64,000 nucleotides of DNA from Magnetospirillum moscoviense (GTDB lineage Bacteria > Pseudomonadota > Alphaproteobacteria > Rhodospirillales > Magnetospirillaceae). How positions within the stretch are numbered: the stretch's first letter is position 1; each line of letters opens with the position of its first letter. Shown here piece by piece: positions 44,926 to 54,949 of the stretch. The stretch lies in the NCBI RefSeq assembly GCF_001650635.1, contig NZ_LWQU01000196.1:21437-85436 (forward strand), written 5' to 3'. A program made the position numbers and the translations under genes. The notes under the pieces were generated by a model that was not told the origin of the DNA, did not search any database, and was given only the letters and a program-made list of their open reading frames with translations.

Positions 44926-47900
44926 CCGATCCGCCCGTTATCGCCTTCGTCTCGGCAAGCAGATTGCCGAACTTGCCGTAATTCACCTTCACACCGTCAT
45001 CGAGATCAAGCTTGATCCGCATGTCGGCATAGTGACGCAGTTCCTCATCGAACTTGACCAGTTCGGCCTGCTGCTTTTTGAGCTTTTCCTGCTCCTTCCG
45101 CAGCTTGTTCTGGGCGGCGGTACTGGCGACGGCATCAATGTCCCGCCCAAGCTGATCGATCTTTGATGCGATCCGCCCCTGGAGAGGGGTGACATATTCC
45201 ATCCGCATCCGCGACAGGGTGCCTTCGTTGTACCGGTGCAGGTAGACCAAAGCCTCGAACGCCTTTTCCTTGCCGCTGCTGAACAGCCAGTAGATCGGAC
45301 GCTTTTTGTAGGTCTTCAGGTGATCCTTGAAAAAGTCGCTGCTGAGATAGCGGCGAATTGTATCGATGGGCGATTCGCCGCTCTTCGCACCCAGGCTGTC
45401 GGCAACGAATTTCAGGTTCTCGGTCAGTGTCTCAGGCGACCATGCGACCTTGATGAACTCGACAACGCGGTTGGTAGCATCGTCATTGAACCAATCGGTC
45501 TGCATGATCGGCACAATGCCGTCATCGTCAGCGGGGAAGGTGGTGTACCGGCTGGGATCGAATCCGACATTGCCGCTGTTGGCGTAGATCAGCCCAGGCT
45601 CATCGAGGCTGTAGCGACCCATCATGCAGCCGACAGCATAGGACACAAAATATTTAGATAGTAAGTGCTGATCCAAAACTCGCAGAGAAATGCTCTCAAT
45701 GCCAACACTATCTGAAACTTCTCCAGAAATATGAAGCACCCTATTGAATAGCTTATTAATACACCCCTCTATTTCAACAAGCTCCCTTACCTGCTCGCCT
45801 GAGTTGTTTATGGCACAAATAAACGCCTCAGCGGCAGATACGTCACAAGAAATATAATTATGACCACCAAAGTCGATTGATGTCTCACGGGAATCCCAGT
45901 CTCTTTTTGAGATGGCGACCGCCCGTTTTGCAAGGTCTGACGATTCACTGGGATATGTTTTTGGGGCGGGTAGTCTCTGAAAATAGCCAATATGGAAGTG
46001 AATCGTTGGATTTATAATGCTCCCGAGCACGTTAACTATATTTGTGTTGCAATATGCGAGTGCCGCATAGCTGTCATCCACAGTCTTTGAAAATGCACTG
46101 TGTCCAGATGAATCCCAGATGCACCCAGAAGGCATAATTCGGAAAGAAAGGTTTGACGTGGAAATATCGGACCAAGTTATTCCTTCCTTAAAATACATAT
46201 CCTCATTTCTGACGTACGATGCCTTATCGCCGTTTTTATCTGTATAATTTCTAATGCCCTTTCCGTTCTCGCTCCAGTTAACAACCAAGTCTATGGAGCC
46301 ATACCACTTTCTGTATCCGCCACCTTTATTATACGGAACCCAACCTCCCGCCCTTCCTCCGCAGAGGATTCCATCAAAGTCAACCTCCCACCACTGGCGA
46401 ACGAATTTGTCGTTGTTCCCGGTCTGCAATCCAACGCGAGCATCGCAGATGTCTTTGAGTGACGACCCGCTCTCAAAAAGCTTTAACAAGGCATCAGAAA
46501 GCCAATAGGCAAACGTATAGCCCTCAATTGCAGCAAAACGATCGGGGCAGACCACATGCCTATTTCCTGTTTTTACAGCTTCAACCTTTTTGTTCCCATC
46601 GCTATCCACGGCACGAATGAAAGACGCACTCAGTCCACTTACTATTTTTTTGGAAAAAGAGAATACAGTGGTCTGAACAACTTCTCCGCCAATTTCTGGG
46701 AACGCCCTTGCCCCAAGGTGAGCCATGTTTCTGAGGCAAAGACCGTTCACCATATGAAGCCTAAATTCTTCAAATAATCCAAGAAACATCCAGCCATGCA
46801 TTGTTACTAATGACGCGATACCCCCCTTATTGATGAATTCAGCACAGCGATCTATAAACATAGCCGACATGTCGTGTCTGCTATGTTTATATGCAATCTT
46901 CCCATACTCCTTCATCTGCGGAAGCAGGCCACGATTTCCCATGTAAGGAGGGTTTGCCGCAACGCAATCATAATCTCCAGACAAAACATATGACTGCATA
47001 ATAAGCGGCATTATTGAATTAATTGCATTATTGTAAAGTGTTACATTCAGCGTTCCATCTGCTTGTTGCAATTTTAGTGGGCGTACAATGTCAGTGATGG
47101 CCAATTTTATAAGTGCCGGAACGAAAGTCAGGGAGCCAAATATTTTTCCATCCTCGTACAATTTTATTAAACTTTGAATCGCGTTCCCCAGTTTTCGATT
47201 TGAACCCTTAGCCAACGTAGGCTCGGGCAATGTATCTGGGAGCAGATCGTCCCTCGGCACCAATTCGAATCGCTCGTCTGGCACAAGAACTCGGCAGATT
47301 TCCTTGGCGTCTAATCCCTTACTGTCTTGGATCGCCATCACGTTCATGCAGATCGAACGGTCAAAGACCCGCCGATCATCCCCGCGTGCCTTCATCAGCA
47401 GGGCGAACGCGGCCATCTGAGCAGCCCGGTCATCGATGTCCAATCCGAATAGGTTCTTCTCAAGAATCAAACGCGGTACATCACGCAGCACGTAGCCGCG
47501 TTCCAGGTAGATGTCTTTGAAAAGGTCGTAGGCTTCCACCAGGATGTGACCTGACCCGCAGGCGGGGTCGAGAAAGGTGATTTCCTCGGGGTTCAATTCT
47601 TTCGGCGTGATCGCGGCCAGCTTGGCATTCACCTCATCGGTCTGCTCCGCTGGCTCGATGTAGAATTCCATCTTCGCCCGGATGCCCGACTGCGGATAGG
47701 TCGCCAGCCATTTGGCACCAAGGGTGTTTTGGACCATGTATTTCACGATCCAATTCGGCGTGAAAAGCTGGGTGGCTGCGGGAATGTCCTCGGACTTCAC
47801 CACCTTGCCGATGACCTGATCCTTCTTCTCCGAGATATAGAACTGGTAAAGCCAGCCGATGATCTCGATCTCTTGCCAATCGGCTTCCTCGATTTCGTTG

Positions 47901-48478
47901 ACCATCTGACGAATGACGGAATCTGAGTGCAGCAGGTTGTCGGGCAATAGAAGTTCGGTTTCGTCGTCAATTCGCTCGAACAGGAAGGGCATGGCTGAAT
48001 TCAGTGCATTGCACTGGGCCATCAGCAGCATTCGATAAAGGTCACCCTCCTTGGTCCCATCGAGCTTCAACTCGATGACCTTTTCCTTATCCAGGCCCGG
48101 CAGATCAAGGTGCTGGGCATGTTCGACGATTTCCGGCGTTGCCTTGCCATCAGGGTGGCTCAGAACCCGGTAGCCATGGTCGAGGTAGCCGTGGACCTCC
48201 ATATAACGGATGGCGGCAAAGCGGTTGAACCACGTATAGGCGGCTTCCTCCATGACTTGCTCGAACCCACGGGTCTTGACCCGTGACTCAAGCTTTGACC
48301 GCTGATCGGCTACTTTTCTGGGATGGGCCTGCCCTGCAATCAGGGCCACATTCCCCTGAACCTGTAAGGGTTCAATCGCGTCCTTGCTGATGCCGAACTT
48401 GATGGCTCGGGCGGTTACCGCCGCGATGAAGTCGCGACGAGCCTTGGGGGCATAGGTCTTCAGCTTATTGCGGTTCAT
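44918..48478 (-). CDS. pglX: PglX, BREX site-specific N6-adenine methyltransferase
   Basis: 1186 aa. Motif I FLDPACGSGHILVEAYDL (about residue 302) and motif IV ANPPYMGNRG (about 509) define a gamma-class N6-adenine MTase; the N-terminus MNRNKLKTYAPKARRDFIAA is canonical for type 1 BREX. It methylates a non-palindromic motif and sets both self-marking and phage targeting. Residues about 419-945 (DNA 45645-47225) are markedly AT-rich while both ends match the GC of the operon, so the catalytic-middle and target-recognition part looks exchanged. Frame is intact. Confidence 0.96.
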   Translation of the reverse strand: MNRNKLKTYAPKARRDFIAAVTARAIKFGISKDAIEPLQVQGNVALIAGQAHPRKVADQRSKLESRVKTRGFEQVMEEAAYTWFNRFAAIRYMEVHGYLDHGYRVLSHPDGKATPEIVEHAQHLDLPGLDKEKVIELKLDGTKEGDLYRMLLMAQCNALNSAMPFLFERIDDETELLLPDNLLHSDSVIRQMVNEIEEADWQEIEIIGWLYQFYISEKKDQVIGKVVKSEDIPAATQLFTPNWIVKYMVQNTLGAKWLATYPQSGIRAKMEFYIEPAEQTDEVNAKLAAITPKELNPEEITFLDPACGSGHILVEAYDLFKDIYLERGYVLRDVPRLILEKNLFGLDIDDRAAQMAAFALLMKARGDDRRVFDRSICMNVMAIQDSKGLDAKEICRVLVPDERFELVPRDDLLPDTLPEPTLAKGSNRKLGNAIQSLIKLYEDGKIFGSLTFVPALIKLAITDIVRPLKLQQADGTLNVTLYNNAINSIMPLIMQSYVLSGDYDCVAANPPYMGNRGLLPQMKEYGKIAYKHSRHDMSAMFIDRCAEFINKGGIASLVTMHGWMFLGLFEEFRLHMVNGLCLRNMAHLGARAFPEIGGEVVQTTVFSFSKKIVSGLSASFIRAVDSDGNKKVEAVKTGNRHVVCPDRFAAIEGYTFAYWLSDALLKLFESGSSLKDICDARVGLQTGNNDKFVRQWWEVDFDGILCGGRAGGWVPYNKGGGYRKWYGSIDLVVNWSENGKGIRNYTDKNGDKASYVRNEDMYFKEGITWSDISTSNLSFRIMPSGCIWDSSGHSAFSKTVDDSYAALAYCNTNIVNVLGSIINPTIHFHIGYFQRLPAPKTYPSESSDLAKRAVAISKRDWDSRETSIDFGGHNYISCDVSAAEAFICAINNSGEQVRELVEIEGCINKLFNRVLHISGEVSDSVGIESISLRVLDQHLLSKYFVSYAVGCMMGRYSLDEPGLIYANSGNVGFDPSRYTTFPADDDGIVPIMQTDWFNDDATNRVVEFIKVAWSPETLTENLKFVADSLGAKSGESPIDTIRRYLSSDFFKDHLKTYKKRPIYWLFSSGKEKAFEALVYLHRYNEGTLSRMRMEYVTPLQGRIASKIDQLGRDIDAVASTAAQNKLRKEQEKLKKQQAELVKFDEELRHYADMRIKLDLDDGVKVNYGKFGNLLAETKAITGGSDE

Positions 48479-48493
48479 GGCAAGCTCGTCCGA

Positions 48494-51400
48494 TCAGCGA
48501 ATTTCAATGGGTTCTTCAGCGGCCAGGGCGGCTTCAAGTTCCTTCCGCAGTTTTCCGAGGAACGCATCCACATCGGCCTGGGTCTTCAGGTAGCCCGATT
48601 TCATTTCGGCAGGCCGTACCACACGCGGCTTCTTGAAGACCGGCGGCGGAGGTTCTGCTTTGGTCTTTGTGGGTTCTGCACCACCGGTACCAGGAGTAAC
48701 CAGCGGTGGCGTCGGAGCGGCTGGTTTGGGCGGCACATAGGCTTCAATTTCGCCCAGTGCGTCATCCTTGGCATCGACGGCTTCAGCGACCGCCTGATGG
48801 ATGTGGGCGATGCTGGCCTGCTTCTCGGTTGTTTGCCTCAGTTTTTGAAGCTCACTCAAGCACTTGTTCCTGAGTTCAGGCGGTGCCGCGATATGGTCGA
48901 GGGCTTCCTTCACCTCGGAGACGTGCTGATCGATCTTTTCCAAGGCGTGGCTGCGACGCTTGACCACCAGGGCATCATTGATGGCCGTGACCTTGCTGAC
49001 CAAACCGCTGATGTCCTTGATCAACGGATAGGGGGCGGCATGGCCCAAAATGGATTCCATCTGATGCAAGGCCGCAGCCGCATCGGGGTTGTGGTCAAGT
49101 TCCTTCCGGTTGACAACGAACTCTGCGTACTTCCTACCCAGCAATTCCCAGGTTGGCTGCTGGGTGCCGTAGAAGGTGTCGAGATCACTCACGTCATCGG
49201 ATAGATTTTGAAACTCCACCTTCAGGGTGACGAATTTCTGAATGAAACCGTAGCTGTCCTTCTCCGCCAGGATGAGCTTCAGTAGCTTCAGACCGGCGTC
49301 GATGGCATCTTTGCCCGGATATTTACCGGTTTCGGCCAATTTCAGATAACCGCTGAGGTTGGCTTGCCACTTTTCGCAATGTTCCCGCAGGAAGCCATAG
49401 AGTGCGTCTTCGCCGTCCGGCCCCATCTTGGAAAACACGGATTTCCCGAGATTCCGGGCTTGTTGAAGCAGGGCGGCATCAACCGTCTGCCGCTTGATCA
49501 CGATGATGCTTCGCCACTTATTGGGCGTCTTCACCTGTTCAAAAATCTTGTCGCGGGTCAGCAATGCCCCATCCATGGACATGCTGAGTTCACCGGCCAC
49601 GACCAGCCGAGCAACCAGCAGCACCACCTCCCATTCCGGCCAACCGTAGGGCCGTTTACCAAAACGACCTTCTATCAGGTCGTGCAGGATGACCTTCTGG
49701 CTGATGCTGTCCTTTAAGCGAACATACTCCAGCACTTCCTTGAGGGCAGGAGCATTGCCATCGTCACCATCAAGCTTCAGTTTCTGATCGGCGGTATCTG
49801 GTGCATTCAGGATGGCTTTAATTTCGGTCTGCGGGTCTTGGCAGATGTGCTTCAGGTAGCCCAACTTGGTGAAGGTGTTTTTGATCAGGTAGTCGAGGGA
49901 CTGCCGAATCGCTCCATCACCGGAACCGCCCTTCACCGTCACCTTGTTGCCAGCGGCAAACACCTCGGCAATCTTCATCAATTCGCCAATATGGACTGTC
50001 AAATTGTCCTGACGCTGCCGGTTCTCAGCGGCACGATCTTGGAGAATTCGAACCGTACTGGCAGGAAGTCCGCCGTCGTTGGTGCGTGATATGAATTTCT
50101 CGGTCTGAAGGAAGGTCTGCAACTCCCGCCCCAGTTTGCGATCATCGGGCAATTTGATGACCACCTGCCCACCGTCTTCGGTGGATTTCATCAGGCAGCG
50201 AGCTTCGTTCCAGTCGGCATAATCATCTGACAACGACGTGATGACCTGTACCGCCAGATCACCATCCCCCTTGGTCCCATAAGGGTGCTGATCGCAGAAT
50301 CTGTTGAACGGGAAATCCTTCTTGGTGTCCTCGAACCGATGCTTCTTGTAGCCTCCAAGGACGCCATCAAAGATCATCTCGCCAAGGGCTTTGACCTCTT
50401 CACCACCATGAAGGTCTATGCCCTTGATGCCGCGACCGATCTCCTTCTCCTCATCGGTCAGGAAGAAGAATTCATCACCGTTTCGACGCACGAGGGTCTG
50501 GCCTTCCAACCGCTGAAGGCTGGCCTCCATCTGAATCTTGATCGCCAGCCGGTCGGCGTCGATCTGATCGATGAACAAGGTAACGAGGTTTTCGACAGTC
50601 CCCTTGATCTCCTCCACGTACCGGATGAGGAACAGCGTTCGCAAAACCAGATTGTCGAACGGCTCCAGCGAAGCATTATCACCAGCCTGATCGATGGTCG
50701 CCTTCACGGCGGTGTCGAGAAAGCTTTCGATGGACGGGTAGAAGCGGTGCAGCGGGACCAGCACCCCGACCTTTTCTGAAGCCATATCCATTGCTGCGGT
50801 CTGGAACGCATCAAGCATCGAGCGTTCACCTCGGGCAAGATGTAGGCCAGTGGCTCCTACGCGGCGGATAGCCTCGAAAATCTTCTGAACCAGTTGGAAC
50901 TGGTAGGGGGCGAACGGGTAGACCTTGGCGAAATGGTCGTCGTTGGCAAACGGCTTGAACGTCATTCCGACGTTGGTGAAGCTCAGTTGGTTTTTGAGGA
51001 TGTCCGCCTTGTCCTTGTAAACCGAGACAAGGGCATCCCAGGCGGCTGGAGTCTTTTCCAGCAATCGAGCCTGGATGACCTCATGAACATCGGCACTGGA
51101 CAGCGAAAGCCGGGTTTTGAAACGCCCCTGAATTTTCGAAAAGTCGTTGCTCTTCGCGGAACGCATTTCACCAAGAACGGCGTCAATATCCTCCTGCGAG
51201 GTCACCACGACCCATGCCCGTCCACCGCAGATGGTGCCGAGGTTTTCAGTGATGGTCTGAAGCCGCAGCATCATGTGGGTGTCTTGCCCAATGAACTGGC
51301 CGATCTCATCCACCAGGAACACGATGCGGTGCTTTGGCCCCTTGGAATCGAGATATTGCTTCACCCAACCGGCAAAGTTGTCGGGGGAAAGATTGAACAC

Positions 51401-52111
51401 CGCCTCGGGGTTATCGAGCCATTTTTCAAAGGCATCCTCGGATTGCCCTAAAACCCGAGCCAGAGCGGTCTTGATGCTGTCCGAATTGAGGTGAAAGGCA
51501 TCGCGTTCGGAGACCCAATCGCAGTCGGTAATCTCCCGGTATGCCGCTTTGAATTCACCAAACTTCCCCTTTGCATCGAGACGACGTTCAAGGTCGGCGA
51601 TATGGGGGTGATCTGGGCTATATCCGAGCCGTTCGTTGAAAACATTGGTGAACACGGTCAGGATCGAATCATCCTTGCTGGTATCCGCCTTGGAATCGAT
51701 GTTGAACAGGATGACATCGGTGTCGGCGTTGACCGCACGCTTGATGTCAGCGGCCAACATGGCGTCCTGAATTTTCCCATCGAAGAATTCAACAGCACGG
51801 CGGGATTCACCGCCCATGCTGACCATCTTGTTCTCCAGCAGGTAGGACAGCACCTTGATGAAGTGCGACTTGCCGGAACCGAAGAACCCTGAAACCCAGA
51901 CACCAACCTTCCCCGCAAGTTCCGGGTCACCAGGAGCGTCGATGGATTTCAGATATGAATTAAAGAAACCATGCAGGTGCTTGTCGAGTTCGCGGGTGAT
52001 CACGTACTCATCGAGTTCCTGCCACTTCGATGCATCATCGGTTTGGTCGGCCTTGATGACGCCATTGATGGGGCGGTCGATCTTCTTCTCGAAGAGTTCA
52101 CGGATCAGCAT
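48494..52111 (-). CDS. brxC: BrxC, large P-loop ATPase of BREX
   Basis: 1205 aa DUF499-related ATPase. Walker A GFFGSGKS (residues 75-82) and Walker B HRIVFLVDEIGQFIGQD (about residue 268) are intact, and the C-terminal third has a coiled-coil and a Pro/Lys-rich linker (PPKPAAPTPPLVTPGTGG). It begins MLIRELFEKKIDRPINGVIK, the canonical BrxC start. Required for defence and methylation in studied systems. 12 bp downstream of brxB and 15 bp upstream of pglX. Confidence 0.96.
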   Translation of the reverse strand: MLIRELFEKKIDRPINGVIKADQTDDASKWQELDEYVITRELDKHLHGFFNSYLKSIDAPGDPELAGKVGVWVSGFFGSGKSHFIKVLSYLLENKMVSMGGESRRAVEFFDGKIQDAMLAADIKRAVNADTDVILFNIDSKADTSKDDSILTVFTNVFNERLGYSPDHPHIADLERRLDAKGKFGEFKAAYREITDCDWVSERDAFHLNSDSIKTALARVLGQSEDAFEKWLDNPEAVFNLSPDNFAGWVKQYLDSKGPKHRIVFLVDEIGQFIGQDTHMMLRLQTITENLGTICGGRAWVVVTSQEDIDAVLGEMRSAKSNDFSKIQGRFKTRLSLSSADVHEVIQARLLEKTPAAWDALVSVYKDKADILKNQLSFTNVGMTFKPFANDDHFAKVYPFAPYQFQLVQKIFEAIRRVGATGLHLARGERSMLDAFQTAAMDMASEKVGVLVPLHRFYPSIESFLDTAVKATIDQAGDNASLEPFDNLVLRTLFLIRYVEEIKGTVENLVTLFIDQIDADRLAIKIQMEASLQRLEGQTLVRRNGDEFFFLTDEEKEIGRGIKGIDLHGGEEVKALGEMIFDGVLGGYKKHRFEDTKKDFPFNRFCDQHPYGTKGDGDLAVQVITSLSDDYADWNEARCLMKSTEDGGQVVIKLPDDRKLGRELQTFLQTEKFISRTNDGGLPASTVRILQDRAAENRQRQDNLTVHIGELMKIAEVFAAGNKVTVKGGSGDGAIRQSLDYLIKNTFTKLGYLKHICQDPQTEIKAILNAPDTADQKLKLDGDDGNAPALKEVLEYVRLKDSISQKVILHDLIEGRFGKRPYGWPEWEVVLLVARLVVAGELSMSMDGALLTRDKIFEQVKTPNKWRSIIVIKRQTVDAALLQQARNLGKSVFSKMGPDGEDALYGFLREHCEKWQANLSGYLKLAETGKYPGKDAIDAGLKLLKLILAEKDSYGFIQKFVTLKVEFQNLSDDVSDLDTFYGTQQPTWELLGRKYAEFVVNRKELDHNPDAAAALHQMESILGHAAPYPLIKDISGLVSKVTAINDALVVKRRSHALEKIDQHVSEVKEALDHIAAPPELRNKCLSELQKLRQTTEKQASIAHIHQAVAEAVDAKDDALGEIEAYVPPKPAAPTPPLVTPGTGGAEPTKTKAEPPPPVFKKPRVVRPAEMKSGYLKTQADVDAFLGKLRKELEAALAAEEPIEIR

Positions 52112-52123
52112 ATTCCCCCCCCA

Positions 52124-52696
52124 TTAAGGCACCAATTTGAATGCCCGGTAGTAGTTGTCGTCCTTCAGCTTCCCGAACAGCCGAAGGATTTGTCCGTCGT
52201 AAATTCCTGGAAAAAACATCACGAGTGGTTTGTCCCGCATCACATGGTGCAGGTTGTTCAGTAGGCTATGCGTGCGAAGCAGCGGGTACACGGTGCCAAT
52301 GCCGGATACCAGCACGAGATCATGATTCGGCAGATCGCACGCAGCTTCAAAAACAGGTGCGAGCTTGCTGCCGTGAAGCGGTTCCTTCAATGCCTTCACC
52401 AAGAAAGCATCACCCTTCTTGCGAGTCTGCTCGATAGCCTTGTCGAGCAACTTGCGGTCACCGAGGTGCCCAAGAACCATATCAAAGAGGTTGATGTGCT
52501 TCACCCGCAGCCCAGGACGCTTTTTGGGTAGCTGCTCCAGCAGGAATCCAATGTGTTCTCTGACCGTAAGTTCGTTCTCGGCTGGGTAATCGAAAATGTA
52601 GAAGCCGATTTCATTTCCCAGCCCACGACCGCTCAGCAGGTCATCGGATATCAACCGATCCAGAACCTTGTTTAAGCGGTCGTCGAGAATGCTCAT
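52124..52696 (-). CDS. brxB: BrxB (DUF1788)
   Basis: 190 aa, MSILDDRLNKVLDRLISDDL; the conserved middle FDYPAENELTVREHI and the C-terminal HHVMRDKPLVMFFPGIYDGQ are typical of DUF1788. Small conserved BREX core protein that interacts with PglZ in characterised systems. The start overlaps the brxA stop as ATGA. Confidence 0.94.
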   Translation of the reverse strand: MSILDDRLNKVLDRLISDDLLSGRGLGNEIGFYIFDYPAENELTVREHIGFLLEQLPKKRPGLRVKHINLFDMVLGHLGDRKLLDKAIEQTRKKGDAFLVKALKEPLHGSKLAPVFEAACDLPNHDLVLVSGIGTVYPLLRTHSLLNNLHHVMRDKPLVMFFPGIYDGQILRLFGKLKDDNYYRAFKLVP

Positions 52697-53292
52697 ATGG
52701 ACACCTGGATGCAGCGGATTACGTACTGCTCGTTATTCTCGCGAAGATAGCTCATCACCTCGCCCGAAATCCGAACTGATTTCAACCGATAGGTTTTGGA
52801 ATCGGTGATGTATCCAACCTCCACCAAGATGCGATAGACGCAATCAGCCAGTTTGTTGGCGGTACTGTCCTGCCACACAGGCATCAGCGGATCACGGTTT
52901 CGGCACTGCTCCAGATATTGATCCCACATCTTCCTTGGCAGGTCGGGGCGGAACATGCGGAACTGGTCCCGCACCACCAGATCAAGGAAGTCGCCCAGAA
53001 GTGTGGAATGCTTGATCGCAGCGGCAAACACCGCCTGGATTGCAACCTGGGTCGAGCCATCCCGTACCATTTGCCAGAGTTCTGGCCCCATGGTTTCAAG
53101 CCGATTCCGCATCAGCGACGACTGCCGCTTTGCAGTTCCGGGGCTGCGACGTTGAAGGACGTTCTCGACTTCAATGGCATGACGCCACTGATCTTCGGTG
53201 ACGCCATCGAGAAGCAAGCCCGCAATGATCCGACTTTCCGGCAGTTTGAGCGATCCGCCGCCGATATCTGCCTTGTATCGAGGATCAGCCAT
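52693..53292 (-). CDS. brxA: BrxA (DUF1819)
   Basis: 199 aa from ATG 53292 (MADPRYKADIGGGSLKLPES); a TTG 24 bp upstream is less likely. DUF1819/NusB-like fold with SRIIAGLLLDGVTEDQW and NVLQRRSPGTAKRQ, DNA-binding in its structural homologue. First gene of the BREX operon; the 585-bp upstream region holds its promoter. Confidence 0.94.
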   Translation of the reverse strand: MADPRYKADIGGGSLKLPESRIIAGLLLDGVTEDQWRHAIEVENVLQRRSPGTAKRQSSLMRNRLETMGPELWQMVRDGSTQVAIQAVFAAAIKHSTLLGDFLDLVVRDQFRMFRPDLPRKMWDQYLEQCRNRDPLMPVWQDSTANKLADCVYRILVEVGYITDSKTYRLKSVRISGEVMSYLRENNEQYVIRCIQVSI

Positions 53293-53877
53293 TGCCGCCC
53301 CGCCGTCGAATCGCAATCTCGCTTTTCAATTGCCTCCCCCCAACAGTCAGCTAGAAGTCAGCAGACTATCCATAGGCGGAGCAGTGAGCAACCTGGAGTC
53401 AGACCGGAATCAGAAATGAAACCGGCATGGGTGACCGAAGCTGTCACGGGAGCATGGCTGGCGATCAGATTGAACGCCACCGGAAGCCCATGAAGTCCGC
53501 TTTTCGGACATTCAGTCGCCGCCGCTGAACCGAGAATTCAAGATTTTTGAAACCGTGACATTCGGGCCGCACACTTCCATACGCTGCGGGAAACAATGCC
53601 AGGACAAGAGCGTTCATTTTACGTTCTAAAAACACCGGCCAATTGTTTCCTATTCCGTACGAAACCGTAAATCAGCCTGATTTAAATATCAGGCGGATTT
53701 CAGCCCAAATACAACCCTGATGATATAATTCTATAAGAATGTTTGTGAACCATCTTGGTTAATTATGGCATTGACTAACAGCACATTGCGGCCGTAGTAC
53801 GCAAATCAACACGGCGATACCTCCATATTCACGGAGAACGTTGCCGTTGAATTTATGCGTCACTGGAGAACGCTGCG
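53293..53877. other. Intergenic region upstream of brxA: BREX promoter region
   Basis: No credible protein gene; only a 25-codon frame at 53416-53493. It contains a WYL-operator-like palindrome (53431-53447) and a second palindrome with arms AATC-A-GCCTGAT and ATCAGGC-G-GATT (53670-53699) around TTAAAT. The rightmost 200 bp are AT-rich and should carry the promoter of the divergent 227-aa gene. Confidence 0.6.
53431..53447. promoter_or_regulatory. Candidate WYL operator upstream of brxA (GTGACCGAAGCTGTCAC)
   Basis: Matches the combined WYL-operator consensus at 14 of 17 positions, keeping the outer arms GTGAC/GTCAC. Located 139 bp before the chosen brxA start. Confidence 0.4.
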
Positions 53878-54561
53878 ATGAATATTAAACGTGGACGCTT
53901 CGATCAGATCGAAACTGTCGATTCGAAGCCAGCAACCAGCATCCTGGATCACTTTAAGGCCGCTCTCCCCGAGCGGTTCGTGATGTTTGACAACGCATGT
54001 CGAGGTGACGCCCTGAACCTCGATCTCTATGGGGTTGACCCCGAACAGGATGTGGCTGTGGTCCAGGTCCGGCACAGCTTCCGCCGATACCGCAATGGCT
54101 TCCTCAACCAGCACAAAACCTACGTCCTCTGCGGGTTCAACGAATTAACCAAGCAACCCTTCCGGCACCCGGTTGGTGCCGCTGCTGTTCGGGGTTCGAT
54201 CCGCCGTGATCCGGACGATCCGGCAGCATCAGTTAGGGCGGCCCAGCGGTGGATGTGGGAGGTGACCGAACGTCAATTGGCGAATGGCATTCGACAAGGT
54301 GACGTGCTGCTGGTTCCAGAACGTGGCCAGCCCAAGGTCGCTAAGGAAATCGGGCCTCAACACACTGTCGGCCAAAGCCATGAAATCCGGGCCTCCAGGG
54401 TCGTGGTCACCATTGATGGGCGGGTCTGGGCCTACTCACCAAGCGTTTGGCACGCCAAGAACCAGCATGACCCGATCTTTGCCGACCATGAGGGCTGGCA
54501 CTCGGTTCGGGTCGCCCGAGAGGAAATGGCCTGGAACTTCAGCGTCCGATTAGGTGATTGA
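53878..54561 (+). CDS. Hypothetical protein divergent from BREX
   Basis: 227 aa, MNIKRGRFDQIETVDSKPAT. Soluble, with a region KTYVLCGFNELTKQPFRHP followed by AAQRWMWEVTERQLANGIRQ and a C-terminal beta-rich part (RVVVTIDGRVWAYSPSVW). No family recognised. It begins a series of short plus-strand island genes. Confidence 0.68.
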   Translation: MNIKRGRFDQIETVDSKPATSILDHFKAALPERFVMFDNACRGDALNLDLYGVDPEQDVAVVQVRHSFRRYRNGFLNQHKTYVLCGFNELTKQPFRHPVGAAAVRGSIRRDPDDPAASVRAAQRWMWEVTERQLANGIRQGDVLLVPERGQPKVAKEIGPQHTVGQSHEIRASRVVVTIDGRVWAYSPSVWHAKNQHDPIFADHEGWHSVRVAREEMAWNFSVRLGD

Positions 54562-54580
54562 GGGCTGGGAGGTCGCAGAA

Positions 54581-54931
54581 ATGGACAAGCTCATCAAACT
54601 CCTTGCCACCGCACTCGATCCCGCAGCAACCGATCCCGAAAAGCTGACGGCCATGGGGAAGGTCGCCGCGATTCTCAACGCCGAAGGAACCCACGCGAGC
54701 CAACTCGTCATCACCACGGACGAAGACTCCGTGGATTGGGAGGCGGTGGTAAATCGCCAAATGGCCGAAATCACTCGACTACGGCGGGAAATATCCAAGC
54801 TCAAGGCACTCCAGAAGCAGGGGGCCACGGGTCCGGCCTCGGGAAAATCCAAGCCATTCCCCCGCGATATTCGGGCGGCTTGGGTGGACGTGGACCAGCA
54901 CGGATTCGTCAAGGGATCGTGGAACAGATGA
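54581..54931 (+). CDS. Hypothetical DUF2786-like small protein
   Basis: 116 aa from ATG 54581 (MDKLIKLLATALDPAATDPE). The first 40 residues resemble a DUF2786 helical repeat (KLTAMGKVAAILNAEG), then a short coiled coil (EITRLRREISKLKALQKQ) and a basic tail. Function unknown. 19 bp after the previous stop. Confidence 0.6.
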   Translation: MDKLIKLLATALDPAATDPEKLTAMGKVAAILNAEGTHASQLVITTDEDSVDWEAVVNRQMAEITRLRREISKLKALQKQGATGPASGKSKPFPRDIRAAWVDVDQHGFVKGSWNR

Positions 54932-54949
54932 ACATTGGAGGTTGCTGCC

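Noticed and set aside
40592..52264. Numerous 60-240-codon frames opposite BREX genes
   Set aside because: No start signals or recognisable motifs; BREX frames are full-length on the other strand.
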